From a virus: 54,497 nt of DNA. This document shows, piece by piece, positions 17,673 through 26,450 of the stretch (within the stretch, counting starts at the first letter, position 1; every line of letters begins with the position of its first letter). The DNA is taken from IMG/VR virus record IMGVR_UViG_3300046171_000026, positions 1-54,497 of that record; one strand, given 5' to 3'. A program made the translations under genes and the position numbers. The notes under the pieces were generated by a model, which was given only the letters and a program-made list of their open reading frames with translations, did not search any database and was not told the origin of the DNA.

Positions 17673-18350
17673 ATGGCACTCTCTAAGGTCAACTTTAATA
17701 GTATGAATGTAACGCCTTCAGCAAGCAAGGCGATTAAGTTTAATTCAAGCAACAATGGTCTAGAGACAGGGGATATTAGTGGAAGTTTAGTTTTGATATC
17801 TACAACTACAGTATCATCTAGTTCATCAACAGTAAACATTACATCAGGTATAGATTCAACATATAAAGAATATATTATAAAAGCTATTAATATTCACCCA
17901 TCAGCTAATTCACAGTTTATGATACATTTTAGTGTAGATGGTGGTAGTAATTTTAATACAAATATGCAAACTACAGCTTTTCAATCTTATCATAAAGAAG
18001 ATGATAGCTCGACACAATTAAATTATAGAGCTGGAGATGACCTTACCAATGGCACTAATGGAGATGGTGATACAAGCACTTATGCATTTTTGTCTAATAC
18101 AATAGGGAATGATGCTAAAATGTGTGGAGAAAGTATTATACATTTGTTTGATCCCAGTTCTACAACTTTTGTAAAACATTTTATGGCAACAACACAAATA
18201 TATATGGATAGAGATACTCCTCAGTTAGCATCTGTTACTCAATATTATGCTGGATACGTTAATACAACAAGTGCAGTTAATGCTGTTTCTTTTAAAATGT
18301 TTGAGGGAACTATAGATTCAGGAACATTTAAACTATATGGGGTAGAATAA
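17673..18350 (+). CDS. Fibre-tip-like paralog A1
   Basis: First of six paralogs of 204-225 residues. The head is MALSKVNFNSMNVTPSASKA (type A head). The body carries the shared signatures: DSTYKEY, NIHPSAN, a long variable stretch with YHKEDDSST, DPSSTTFVKHF, AGYVNTTSA and the end DSGTFKLYGVE. The fold is probably all-beta. It lies 3 bp after the small chaperone-like gene with AAGGAG as ribosome binding site, and overlaps the next paralog by one base. Receptor binding or fibre decoration is inferred. Confidence 0.75.
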   Translation: MALSKVNFNSMNVTPSASKAIKFNSSNNGLETGDISGSLVLISTTTVSSSSSTVNITSGIDSTYKEYIIKAINIHPSANSQFMIHFSVDGGSNFNTNMQTTAFQSYHKEDDSSTQLNYRAGDDLTNGTNGDGDTSTYAFLSNTIGNDAKMCGESIIHLFDPSSTTFVKHFMATTQIYMDRDTPQLASVTQYYAGYVNTTSAVNAVSFKMFEGTIDSGTFKLYGVE

Positions 18351-19012
18351 TGGCCCTTACAAAATTTAATTATAATAGTTTTGATTTAACAACTGCAGCT
18401 AGCAAAGGTCTTGCATTTAATTCTAGTGCTAATGGTTTTGAAACATCATCAGGTACATCCATGACTTTAATTAAAACTTTGACAGCAAGTTCTGATTCTA
18501 CTTTATCATTTGTACACGGAAGTTCTGATGTCGTATTAGATAGTACATATCCTGTTTACTTATTTAAGTTTATTAGTATGCATCCAAGTGCAGATGGCAA
18601 AATGTTTCAAGTAAATTTTTCTTCAGATAGTGGTTCAAATTACAATGTCACTAAAACAAGCACAAGTTTTAGAGGATATCATGATGAAGCTAATAGTTCT
18701 GCTTCTTTACAATATACCGATGGATTTGATCAAGCACAAGAAACAGGTTTTCAAACAATTTCAGCTCCTATTGGAAGTGACAATGACCAATCAGTATCAG
18801 GTGAATTATATTTGTTTTCACCATCTTCAACAACTTTTGTAAAACATTTTACTGCAGTAAGTAATGGTTGTCACAGTGGTGATGCTTCTAGTAATATTTA
18901 CACAGCTGGTTATGGAAATACAACATCAGCAATAGATGCAGTACAATTTAAATTTTTAACAGATAATATGGATTCAGGAACAATAAAACTTTATGGAATA
19001 GCGGATAGTTAA
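18350..19012 (+). CDS. Fibre-tip-like paralog A2
   Basis: A 220-residue paralog with a type A head (MALTKFNYNSFDLTTAASKG, then LAFNSSANGFET). Family signatures: DVVLDSTYPVY, SMHPSADGKMF, SPSSTTFVKHFTAV, AGYGNTTSAIDAVQFK and the end DSGTIKLYGIADS. The middle, about residues 85-150, differs most from its sisters. Both junctions are one-base TAATG overlaps, so the three copies are translated as a coupled set. Confidence 0.75.
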   Translation: MALTKFNYNSFDLTTAASKGLAFNSSANGFETSSGTSMTLIKTLTASSDSTLSFVHGSSDVVLDSTYPVYLFKFISMHPSADGKMFQVNFSSDSGSNYNVTKTSTSFRGYHDEANSSASLQYTDGFDQAQETGFQTISAPIGSDNDQSVSGELYLFSPSSTTFVKHFTAVSNGCHSGDASSNIYTAGYGNTTSAIDAVQFKFLTDNMDSGTIKLYGIADS

Positions 19013-19668
19013 TGGCACTTAATAAATTAAAATTTAATAGTTTAAATGTAACACCAACAGCAGGTAAGACAGTTGGATTTAATTCTAGTGCTAATGGATT
19101 AGAGGCTACATTTAGTGGTGGAGCTATGACTTTTATTAAAAAGTTGACCGCTAGTTCAAGCGGTGATTTAACATTTCATAATGGGACATCAGATGTAGTT
19201 TTTGATTCTACTTATAAAGAATACTTATTTATTTTTAAAAATATGCACCCACAAACTGACATGGTTGATTTTCAATTTCAAATAAATGCTGCAGGTGGTG
19301 CTGATTTTAATGAAACAATTACATCTACTTACTTTAGAGCATACCATACAGAATCAGATGGAAATGCACTTGGATATTATAGTAGTGGAGATTTAGCACA
19401 AGGAACAGGATTTCAAATGTTATCAGATGATTGGGGTAATGCTAATGATGAAAGTTTATCAGGATACTTACATTTTTTTAATCCATCATCAACTACATTT
19501 GTAAAACATTTTCAAGGAAATATTATTCAAGTTCATGGGGATGAGGCAGCTTGGACAGGGCGTATGGCTGGTTATGTAAATACAACATCAGCAATTGATG
19601 AGGTAAGATTTAAAGCCTCTAGCGGCAACATAGATGCAGGAACAATAACACTATATGGAATTAATTAA
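19012..19668 (+). CDS. Fibre-tip-like paralog A3
   Basis: A 218-residue paralog with a type A head (MALNKLKFNSLNVTPTAGKT, then VGFNSSANGLEA). It keeps DVVFDSTYKEYLF, NMHPQTD, NPSSTTFVKHFQGN, AGYVNTTSAIDEVRFK and the end DAGTITLYGIN. It is the last member of cassette A; ten bases later cassette B begins with AAGGAGAA and a new fibre gene. Confidence 0.75.
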   Translation: MALNKLKFNSLNVTPTAGKTVGFNSSANGLEATFSGGAMTFIKKLTASSSGDLTFHNGTSDVVFDSTYKEYLFIFKNMHPQTDMVDFQFQINAAGGADFNETITSTYFRAYHTESDGNALGYYSSGDLAQGTGFQMLSDDWGNANDESLSGYLHFFNPSSTTFVKHFQGNIIQVHGDEAAWTGRMAGYVNTTSAIDEVRFKASSGNIDAGTITLYGIN

Positions 19669-19677
19669 GGAGAAACA

Positions 19678-20526
19678 ATGTACATAGGAAAAACACCCAC
19701 AGTAGGTAACTTCCAAGTCTGTGATGCGATATCAGTCGTAAACGGACAGGCAGCTTATACCCTACAAGTAGGAGGCGTAAATGTCGCCCCAGAATCAGCT
19801 AATCATATGCTGGTGTCACTCAATGGAATTTTACAAAAACCAGGATCATCCTTTACAATTTCAGGTAGTACGATGACCTTCGCCTCGAATTTGGCGACAG
19901 GGGATGTTATCGACTTTGTTCAGATATTAGGCAATGTGCTCGACATCGGTGCACCTTCAGATGATACTGTGACCGCTGCTAAATTAAACAATGATGTTAT
20001 ATCAGGGCAGACAGCTTTAACTAGTGCCCCTGCAGATACAGATGAATTACTGATATCAGATGCGGGGACTATAAAGAGAATTGATTACTCTTTAATTAAA
20101 GGTGGAAAAGTAAAATCAATAAATGCTACAGCAAATAGCACATTAGCTCAAGTATCATCAAATTCTGAAACTTTTGCTGATGTAAGTGGTCAAGATTTAG
20201 TTATTACGCCAGCGTCAACTTCTTCTAAATTTGTTTTATTTGTAAGCACACATACAGATACAGGAGGTGATGGCCATGGTCTTACAACAAGATTAACATA
20301 TAATCATTCTGGCATTTCTCAAACAGAACTTGATGATAATTATGACAGTTATGGTTATCATGCAAGAGCAGATAGAACTAATACTTGGCAATCTATGAAT
20401 TATTATCTAGCACCAAGCACAACTAATGAAATAACTTTTAGATTACAAATTGCAACAGTAACAGCTGGAGAATCTGCTTATTTTAACAGAAGAGCTTACA
20501 GATGTATAGCAGTGGAGTATGAATAA
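19678..20526 (+). CDS. Tail fibre protein, cassette B
   Basis: A 282-residue paralog of the 16525 fibre. The head region has MYIGKTPTVGNFQVCDAISV, LVSLNGILQKPGSSFTISGS and APADTDELLISDAGTIKRID. The first ~330 bp are clearly GC-richer than the rest. After the shared border near residue 140 the C-terminal half is AT-rich and unlike cassette A. It is preceded by AAGGAGAA and overlaps the next ATG (TAATG). Confidence 0.82.
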   Translation: MYIGKTPTVGNFQVCDAISVVNGQAAYTLQVGGVNVAPESANHMLVSLNGILQKPGSSFTISGSTMTFASNLATGDVIDFVQILGNVLDIGAPSDDTVTAAKLNNDVISGQTALTSAPADTDELLISDAGTIKRIDYSLIKGGKVKSINATANSTLAQVSSNSETFADVSGQDLVITPASTSSKFVLFVSTHTDTGGDGHGLTTRLTYNHSGISQTELDDNYDSYGYHARADRTNTWQSMNYYLAPSTTNEITFRLQIATVTAGESAYFNRRAYRCIAVEYE

Positions 20527-20846
20527 TGATTAATATATTAGACGCAATAATAGCAATAAATTCAAATGCAAGAGCATTTGTTGAAGGTACAGATATAGAT
20601 AATTGTATTATCAAATGGATGGATGGAACTTCTGAAATATCTAAAGCAGATATAAAAACTAAAATAGCAGAACTTCAAACTGCCTATGATAATAATAAAT
20701 ATCAAAGGGATAGAGCTGTAGCTTATAAACAATTAAAAGAACAATTAGATTTATTATACCACGATATGACAGCAGGCAAAGGTGACAAAACTGGAGAGTG
20801 GTACAAACATGTTAAAGCAGTTAAAGATGCTAACCCTAAAGGATAA
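20526..20846 (+). CDS. Small fibre-associated protein, chaperone-like, cassette B
   Basis: A 106-residue paralog of the gene at 17373, sharing AINSNA, KADIKTKIAELQTAYDNNKY and QRDRAVAY, with a slightly longer C-terminal helix (AGKGDKTGEWYKHVKAVKDA). It is the second gene of cassette B, translationally coupled to the fibre. The same fibre-assembly role is inferred. Confidence 0.75.
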   Translation: MINILDAIIAINSNARAFVEGTDIDNCIIKWMDGTSEISKADIKTKIAELQTAYDNNKYQRDRAVAYKQLKEQLDLLYHDMTAGKGDKTGEWYKHVKAVKDANPKG

Positions 20847-20849
20847 TAG

Positions 20850-21464
20850 ATGTCAATCAATGTATGCAATGACAGATCCATGGCATCCATTACCAGTCTC
20901 CCTTCAGGGGTCTCTGGTAGTAGCTTAGTATTATTATCTACAGTAACTGCGTCTAGTTCATCTACAGTAACTTTTGATAGTGGTATAGATTCTACTTATA
21001 AAGAATATGTTTTTAAGTTTATTAATATTCATCCATCTACAGATGATAGTGGAAATGGAGTTAATTTAAATGTTAATTTTAGAGATGGAAGCACTGCATA
21101 TGACGCTACCAAAACAACTACTTATTTTAGTACATATCATAATGAAGGAGATTCAAGTACAGGTTTAGCATACTCAACAAGTTTTGATTTAGCACAAGGA
21201 ACAGGTGTTGCGATATTAGGTAGTGGTACAGGCGGTGATGCTGATCAATCTGCTTCTGGAGAAATGATATTATTTGACCCTTCATCTACAACATTTGTAA
21301 AACATTTTATTAGTAAAGTTCATAATTCACAATCAGATGACCATGCAACTACAAATTTTGTAGCTGGCTACTGTAATGTAACTGCAGCTATTGATGGAGT
21401 GCAGTTTTCAACAAATACAGGAAATATAGAAAGTGGAACATTTAAATTATATGGAGTTGTGTAA
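20850..21464 (+). CDS. Fibre-tip-like paralog B1
   Basis: A 204-residue paralog with a type B head (MSINVCNDRSMASITSLPSG) instead of the type A head. The body keeps DSTYKEYVFKFINIHPSTDD, DPSSTTFVKHFISK, AGYCNVTAAIDGVQF and the end ESGTFKLYGVV. The head switch with a conserved body suggests that heads dock to cassette-specific partners while bodies do the same job. Confidence 0.75.
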   Translation: MSINVCNDRSMASITSLPSGVSGSSLVLLSTVTASSSSTVTFDSGIDSTYKEYVFKFINIHPSTDDSGNGVNLNVNFRDGSTAYDATKTTTYFSTYHNEGDSSTGLAYSTSFDLAQGTGVAILGSGTGGDADQSASGEMILFDPSSTTFVKHFISKVHNSQSDDHATTNFVAGYCNVTAAIDGVQFSTNTGNIESGTFKLYGVV

Positions 21465-22081
21465 TGTCAATTGTAACTTATAACAACAGAAGCATTGCAA
21501 ATATCTCAGCTATACCTGGGGCAGCTAAATCATTAACACATATTAAAACTTTGACTGCTAGTAGTTCAGCTAATTTAAGTTTTGTGGACGGAAGTTCAGA
21601 TGTAGTTTTAGATAATACATATCCCATATATTTATTTAAGTTTATTAATATTCATGGTGCAACAGAAGATGCAGAATTTCAATTTCAAGGAAGTACAGAT
21701 AGTGGAAGTAATTATAACACTACAATCACATCTTCAGCATTTCAAGCTAATCAAACAGAAGGTGCTTCAACATTTTTTGGATATAATAGTAATTGGGATT
21801 TAGCACAATCTACAAATTTTCAAACTCTATTTAATAATTTAGATGCTGATAATGACGAATGTTTAAGTGGACATCTACATTTATTTAACCCAAGCAACAC
21901 AACTTTTGTAAAACATTTTATGAGTAGAATACAAGGTGTTACTTCTGCTGATTCCTCACAAGATGATTTTAGAGGTGGTTATTTCAACTCTACATCAGCT
22001 ATTGACGCAATACAATTTAAAATGTCTAGTGGCAACATAGACGCTGGCACTATCAAACTCTACGGAATAAAGGATTCATAA
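21464..22081 (+). CDS. Fibre-tip-like paralog B2
   Basis: A 205-residue paralog with a type B head (MSIVTYNNRSIANISAIPGA). Signatures: DVVLDNTYPIYLFKFINIHG, NPSNTTFVKHFMSR, NSTSAIDAIQFKMSSGNIDA and the end GTIKLYGIKDS. It shares DAIQFK-type residues with paralog A2, which suggests exchange between copies. One-base overlaps with both neighbours. Confidence 0.75.
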   Translation: MSIVTYNNRSIANISAIPGAAKSLTHIKTLTASSSANLSFVDGSSDVVLDNTYPIYLFKFINIHGATEDAEFQFQGSTDSGSNYNTTITSSAFQANQTEGASTFFGYNSNWDLAQSTNFQTLFNNLDADNDECLSGHLHLFNPSNTTFVKHFMSRIQGVTSADSSQDDFRGGYFNSTSAIDAIQFKMSSGNIDAGTIKLYGIKDS

Positions 22082-22698
22082 TGAGCATAGTTACACTTAA
22101 TAATAGGGGAGTTAGATCGGTCACAACCTTTGGGTCAGTTAGTGGTGGATCTATGGTGTTTATTAAAAAGTTGACTGCTAGTTCTAGTGGTACTTTAAGT
22201 TTTGTTAATGGTAGTTCTGATGTGGTGTTAGATTCTACCTATAAGGAATATGTATTTACATTTAATAATATTCATCCATCAGCTAATGATAGGCATTTTC
22301 AATTTAATGGTAGTACAGATAGTGGAAGTAATTACAATGTTACTAAAACAACTACATACTTTAATGCTTATCATAATGAATCAGACTCTGCCACTTCCTT
22401 AACATATGATACTGGTGCTGATTTAGCACAATCTACAGGATTTCAAGGAATTGGATTTGGTCTAGGTAATGATGCAGATCAAAGTTTGTCTGGAACTTTA
22501 CATTTGTTTAACCCGTCATCAACTACGTTTGTTAAACACTTTATCTCTACTTGTAATTTTACTCAACATTCAGATTATAGTTGGAATGGATATGTTGGTG
22601 GATATTTTAATACTACATCAGCAATTGATGCAATAAGATTTCAATTAAATGCTGATAACATAGACGCTGGAGATATTTGCCTTTACGGAATTTTATAA
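22081..22698 (+). CDS. Fibre-tip-like paralog B3
   Basis: A 205-residue paralog with a type B head (MSIVTLNNRGVRSVTTFGSV). It keeps DVVLDSTYKEYVFTFNNIHP, NPSSTTFVKHFISTC, NTTSAIDAIRFQLNADNIDA and ends GDICLYGIL. It closes cassette B and is followed by TAGGAGAAA and a tail-assembly chaperone gene. Confidence 0.75.
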   Translation: MSIVTLNNRGVRSVTTFGSVSGGSMVFIKKLTASSSGTLSFVNGSSDVVLDSTYKEYVFTFNNIHPSANDRHFQFNGSTDSGSNYNVTKTTTYFNAYHNESDSATSLTYDTGADLAQSTGFQGIGFGLGNDADQSLSGTLHLFNPSSTTFVKHFISTCNFTQHSDYSWNGYVGGYFNTTSAIDAIRFQLNADNIDAGDICLYGIL

Positions 22699-22716
22699 CA
22701 ATAGGAGAAAAAAACA

Positions 22717-23004
22717 ATGCCAAGATATCATAATATAAATGGTAACAAAGTACAGTTTACAGCTGAAGAAGAAGCTGCAAGAGATGCTGAAGAAAAAGCG
22801 TGGGCAGATGCTGCCCCTGCTAGAGCTTTAGCTGACCTTAGAGCTAAAAGAAATAGACTTCTTGCTGAGACTGATTACTTAGCTTTATCTGATAATACTC
22901 TATCTGATGATATGAAAACATATCGTAAAGATCTTAGAGATTTACCTTCAGGTAAAGATACTGTTGCAAAATGTGAAAACGCTACGTGGCCGACTAAACC
23001 TTAA
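22717..23004 (+). CDS. Tail fibre assembly chaperone-like protein
   Basis: The 95-residue protein has an N-terminal strand region (HNINGNKVQFTAEEEAARDA) and a helical C-terminus with LRAKRNRLLAETDYLALSD, MKTYRKDLRDLP and WPTKP. The RxxRNxLLxxTDY ... YRxxLRDLP pattern is the hallmark of phage tail-assembly chaperones (Phage_tail_APC type) encoded after fibre genes. It may serve both upstream cassettes. The stop overlaps the next ATG. Confidence 0.82.
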   Translation: MPRYHNINGNKVQFTAEEEAARDAEEKAWADAAPARALADLRAKRNRLLAETDYLALSDNTLSDDMKTYRKDLRDLPSGKDTVAKCENATWPTKP

Positions 23005-23126
23005 TGGCTAGAGTAAATTTTGTACATTTTGTACCAAGACCAAAACCTAAGAAACGACCAGGAAGACATAGAAAAAATTTAAACAAAAGATCAACATTTA
23101 AAAAATACAATCGACAAGGAAGATAA
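23004..23126 (+). CDS. Small, very basic protein
   Basis: A 40-residue peptide starting at ATG 23004, coupled by TAATG to the gene before. It contains FVPRPKPKKRPGRHRKNLNK and ends KKYNRQGR. The mass of Arg/Lys suggests nucleic acid or ribosome binding, but no function is known. It was found by reading the frame by eye, as it is shorter than usual ORF cut-offs. Confidence 0.65.
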   Translation: MARVNFVHFVPRPKPKKRPGRHRKNLNKRSTFKKYNRQGR

Positions 23127-23129
23127 ACA

Positions 23130-24509
23130 ATGGTAGCAACAGTAGATACAGTAGCATTGCAGACAGGGGCAGTTAAGCCTACATCTAGTAATCAGACTAC
23201 AGCAAGTAAAGCTACATCTTTAATTGAGTCTATAGTAGCTAAACCTACTATGCCTACGGGGACTACTATATCTCCACAATTACAAAATGTAGGACCTAAC
23301 GAATTAATGAGTACTGCAGGGGTTACAGGTACTACAGCAGCAGCAATGCCAACAGCCGCAGCAGCACCTACAATAACAGGAGCCGCAGCACCTACAAGTA
23401 CAGCAGCAACTATGCCTACAGCACAGACTGCAAATACTTATACACAAGCTGGAGTAGCAGGATCAACTCCTACTATGACTGCAGCTCAAGGTACAGTAAC
23501 AGCACCTGCAGTAGCAGCTCAAGGTACAGTTAGTACAGATGCTACAGTTAGAGGTCAGTTAGCTGATTTACAACAAGATGTAACTACAGCAGTACAATCT
23601 GGTAATCCTTTACCTGTATGGGCTAGAGGTGCAGCAAAAGCTACTGAAGCAGCTATGGCTAATAGAGGTATGAGCCAAAGTTCTATGGCAGCTGAAGCAT
23701 TAGCTGAAGGTATTATGAATGCAGCTGTTCCAATAGCAGCAGCAGATGCACAGACTTATAAAGATATGATCTTTCAAAATCTGGCAAATAATCAACAAGC
23801 TGCAATTACAAATGCTCAATCATATCTTAAAATGGATATGGCTAACTTGTCTAATACACAACAAGCTAACTTACAAAATATTCAAGCAAGACAATCTTTT
23901 TTATTATCAGATCAAGCAGCAGCAAATGCAGCTTATCAATTTAATGCTACTAGTCAAAATCAAGTTAATCAATTCTATGATAATATGTCTGCAACATTGT
24001 CTCAACAAAATGCATCTAGAGCAGATGCTATGAAACAATATGCAACTAGTGAAGCAAATAAAATTTCAGCATTAAATGCACAAAATACTGTGCAAGTAGA
24101 TGAAGCTAACGCACAAAGAGAATCAGCTATTAATCAATTTAATGCTACATTAAGTAATCAAAGACAACAATTTAATGTTAATAATCAAAGAGAAATTGAT
24201 CAATCAAATGTAGTTTGGAGAAGAGGTATTAATACTGCAAATACTGCAGCTGTTAATGCAGCTAATCAAACTAATGCACAAAATTTACTAAACTTATCTA
24301 ACTGGGCAATGTCAGCAGCATGGCAACAATGGAGAGATGAAGCTTCATGGGTTAATACATCTTCTGAAAATGAACAGAATAGAAATCATAATTTAGCTAT
24401 GGCTGCACTTGAGAGATCTACAGCAGTAGATTTACAAGATCAATCATCTAAAGATGCTATGTATCAAATGATTGGTAAGTTTGGTTTTGATTTATTAACA
24501 GGTAAGTAG
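23130..24509 (+). CDS. Internal virion protein, Ala/Gln/Asn-rich
   Basis: A 459-residue protein. Residues 1-130 are Thr/Ala/Pro-rich and probably disordered. Residues 140-430 form a long helical region rich in Gln and Asn (NLANNQQAAITNAQSYLKMD; TSQNQVNQFYDNMSATLSQQ; NQFNATLSNQRQQFNVNNQR) like internal ejection proteins. The end is DAMYQMIGKFGFDLLTGK. It starts a group of four to five genes ending in the 1175-residue protein, the usual place of ejectosome genes. Confidence 0.75.
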   Translation: MVATVDTVALQTGAVKPTSSNQTTASKATSLIESIVAKPTMPTGTTISPQLQNVGPNELMSTAGVTGTTAAAMPTAAAAPTITGAAAPTSTAATMPTAQTANTYTQAGVAGSTPTMTAAQGTVTAPAVAAQGTVSTDATVRGQLADLQQDVTTAVQSGNPLPVWARGAAKATEAAMANRGMSQSSMAAEALAEGIMNAAVPIAAADAQTYKDMIFQNLANNQQAAITNAQSYLKMDMANLSNTQQANLQNIQARQSFLLSDQAAANAAYQFNATSQNQVNQFYDNMSATLSQQNASRADAMKQYATSEANKISALNAQNTVQVDEANAQRESAINQFNATLSNQRQQFNVNNQREIDQSNVVWRRGINTANTAAVNAANQTNAQNLLNLSNWAMSAAWQQWRDEASWVNTSSENEQNRNHNLAMAALERSTAVDLQDQSSKDAMYQMIGKFGFDLLTGK

Positions 24510-24518
24510 GAGATATAA

Positions 24519-24875
24519 ATGTTTAAAAGTATAGGAAATGCATTGAAAGGGGCAGTATCTGGAGCAGCAGCTTGGGCAGGAAGTGCTATAGGTGGTGCTA
24601 TAGGTGGTCCAACTGGAGCAAAGATAGGAGGTACTCTTGGTGGTAAGCTTGCTAGTAGTCTATTAGAAAAAAAAGCTGGTGGTGGAGATTATAAAATTCA
24701 AGACACTAGCGTTGCAGCACCTAACTTAGCTCAGTTTGGAAACATGAGTTCATATAGACCAGGTGAAGCTAGAGGAGTAGATCAAAGATTAACTACTGTA
24801 GATGCAGATACATTAAATCAAGAATGGGAATACAGATTAACAAAAGGTTTTAGAAATAAAAATCTATTTACGTAA
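24519..24875 (+). CDS. Small internal virion protein with glycine-zipper segment
   Basis: The first ~50 residues of this 118-residue protein are a Gly/Ala-rich segment (AGSAIGGAIGGPTGAKIGGT) with GxxxG spacing, typical of membrane-inserting helices. The rest is polar and ends WEYRLTKGFRNKNLF. It has AGGAGA upstream. A role in crossing the cell envelope during DNA entry is suggested by composition and neighbours. Confidence 0.7.
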   Translation: MFKSIGNALKGAVSGAAAWAGSAIGGAIGGPTGAKIGGTLGGKLASSLLEKKAGGGDYKIQDTSVAAPNLAQFGNMSSYRPGEARGVDQRLTTVDADTLNQEWEYRLTKGFRNKNLFT

Positions 24876-24883
24876 GGAGATAC

Positions 24884-25402
24884 ATGGATCAATTTAAAGA
24901 AGCACCAAATAACCCTTTTGATGCCCCAGTACCTGGACAAGGTTTAACTGATAAACCAGGTAATTATCCTTGGGAGCATCCACCACAATTTACAAATACA
25001 TCTGAAGCTGCAGATTTTGTTTGGGATAAATTAACTCAACCACAATTTGCTGAACAAGTAATTGCTATGTTAGATTCAGGAATACCTGTAGAAGCTATTG
25101 GTAGAATTATTATATTTAGTGGTTTTATAGAAGGTAAGTGGACTCCAGATGTTGCATTTATAATTGCAGAACCTGTAATGAAAATGATTGCAGCAATGGG
25201 TATTCAAGGTGGTGTTAAAAAATTTAGAATATCTATGTCAGATTTAACAAATAATAAAGCAATGAAAACTATATTAGATGTTAAAAAAAATAAACAAGAA
25301 TTTGAAAAAGCTGCTATGGGTGCTACAAAAAGTTTAGAAAAACCTATGGCACAAGGGCTAATGGCTCCACCCCCACAACCAGAAACTGAGGAGATGATAT
25401 AA
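24884..25402 (+). CDS. Virion-associated protein, unknown
   Basis: A 172-residue protein with a Pro-rich N-terminus (NPFDAPVPGQGLTDKPGNYP), a helical core with an amphipathic stretch (IPVEAIGRIIIFSGFIEGKW; DVAFIIAEPVMKMIAAMGIQ) and a Pro-rich acidic tail. It has AAGGAG upstream and overlaps the next ATG by one base. It probably belongs to the internal/ejection protein group. The family is not recognised. Confidence 0.7.
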   Translation: MDQFKEAPNNPFDAPVPGQGLTDKPGNYPWEHPPQFTNTSEAADFVWDKLTQPQFAEQVIAMLDSGIPVEAIGRIIIFSGFIEGKWTPDVAFIIAEPVMKMIAAMGIQGGVKKFRISMSDLTNNKAMKTILDVKKNKQEFEKAAMGATKSLEKPMAQGLMAPPPQPETEEMI

Positions 25403-26448
25403 TGGCTATAGATTTTGGAAGAATGGCAAGAGGTATTGCTACAGGATATCTTGGGCAAAAGCTAGCAAATACAGCAGCTAATGATGAATTAAAAAGTAGA
25501 ATTATTGAGAGAGCAGGAATTAATTTTTATGAAAATACATTACCTGAATTTCAAAAAAAAGAAAAAAGTAGAGAAGAAACATACAAAAAATTAAGTGCAA
25601 GATATGGTGCTAATGTTGCAGAGTATATGGATCAAGAAGGTTTTATAACTGGTAATCCAAATGATTATGCTAATATTGAAAAAGATTTAGGTGCTAATGA
25701 TAATTTTAATGAAACAAAATTAAAAGCATATTTAGAAGCTACTAATGCTGGTAGTTATGAATCTAGAAAAGAAGGTAGAGTTAGTGCTATACAGGACAGA
25801 GAAAAATTTGTTACAGGTAATTTAAGTAAAAATCAAATAGGTGATATGACAGCTAAATTGTTTTTAAGTCAAGGTGAAACAATGACTGACGCAAGTGAAG
25901 CTACTGCACCTAAGATGACTACAGAGCAAGTAACTATTCCAGGTGAAATGGTTCCAGGTACTCCTATTAAAACTATGGATACTGTAGAAACTAGAGAAGT
26001 TCCTGTAGAGAGTAAAACAGCTGAACTACCTAGCTATGAAGAAATATTTGGAGATGGTGTAGAAAAAGCTGAAACAGTATATTTAAAAATGGACAGAGAG
26101 GACAAAATTGCTTATAGAAAATTATCTGATGATCAATTTAAAGCTGATACTTTAAATGAAGTTAGTGGTATGAGATCATTACAAAAAGGATATAAAGAAG
26201 ATTATAATAAACTTTCTGATGATGTTAAAAATCAATTTACATTAAATGAGTATGCGAGAGAAAGATATTTTAAAGAAAAATTTTTACCTAATCAAGGTTT
26301 AAGTTATCAAACAGCAGAGCCTTCAGATATCACTACAGCTAGAGAGTTAATAAATTATTATAATGCTGATGGTCAGGATAATATAGTTGAAGAAATTAAA
26401 AATAGGCTACGTGAAAAAGGATATAATTTAACAGATTATAATTTATAA
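25402..26448 (+). CDS. Virion-associated protein, unknown
   Basis: A 348-residue, hydrophilic, mostly helical protein. The N-terminus has DFGRMARGIATGYLGQKLAN and a charged helix (LPEFQKKEKSREETYKKLSA). A Pro/Thr/Val-rich linker follows at about 170-215 and a helical C-terminus ends REKGYNLTDYNL. No catalytic motif is visible. Two bases separate it from the large internal protein, which suggests partners in the ejection apparatus. Confidence 0.7.
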   Translation: MAIDFGRMARGIATGYLGQKLANTAANDELKSRIIERAGINFYENTLPEFQKKEKSREETYKKLSARYGANVAEYMDQEGFITGNPNDYANIEKDLGANDNFNETKLKAYLEATNAGSYESRKEGRVSAIQDREKFVTGNLSKNQIGDMTAKLFLSQGETMTDASEATAPKMTTEQVTIPGEMVPGTPIKTMDTVETREVPVESKTAELPSYEEIFGDGVEKAETVYLKMDREDKIAYRKLSDDQFKADTLNEVSGMRSLQKGYKEDYNKLSDDVKNQFTLNEYARERYFKEKFLPNQGLSYQTAEPSDITTARELINYYNADGQDNIVEEIKNRLREKGYNLTDYNL

Positions 26449-26450
26449 TC

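Larger units (their letters stand above)
16525..22698 (+). repeat. Tandem duplication of a five-gene tail cassette
   Basis: Cassette A (16525-19668) and cassette B (19678-22698) have the same order and near-equal gene sizes: fibre (282 and 282 residues), small chaperone-like protein (98 and 106), and three tip-like paralogs (225, 220, 218 and 204, 205, 205). Start/stop overlaps at fibre-to-chaperone and between the tip-like genes are also conserved. The copies have diverged strongly at protein level, so the duplication is old. It may also come from successive acquisition of related modules. Confidence 0.85.
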
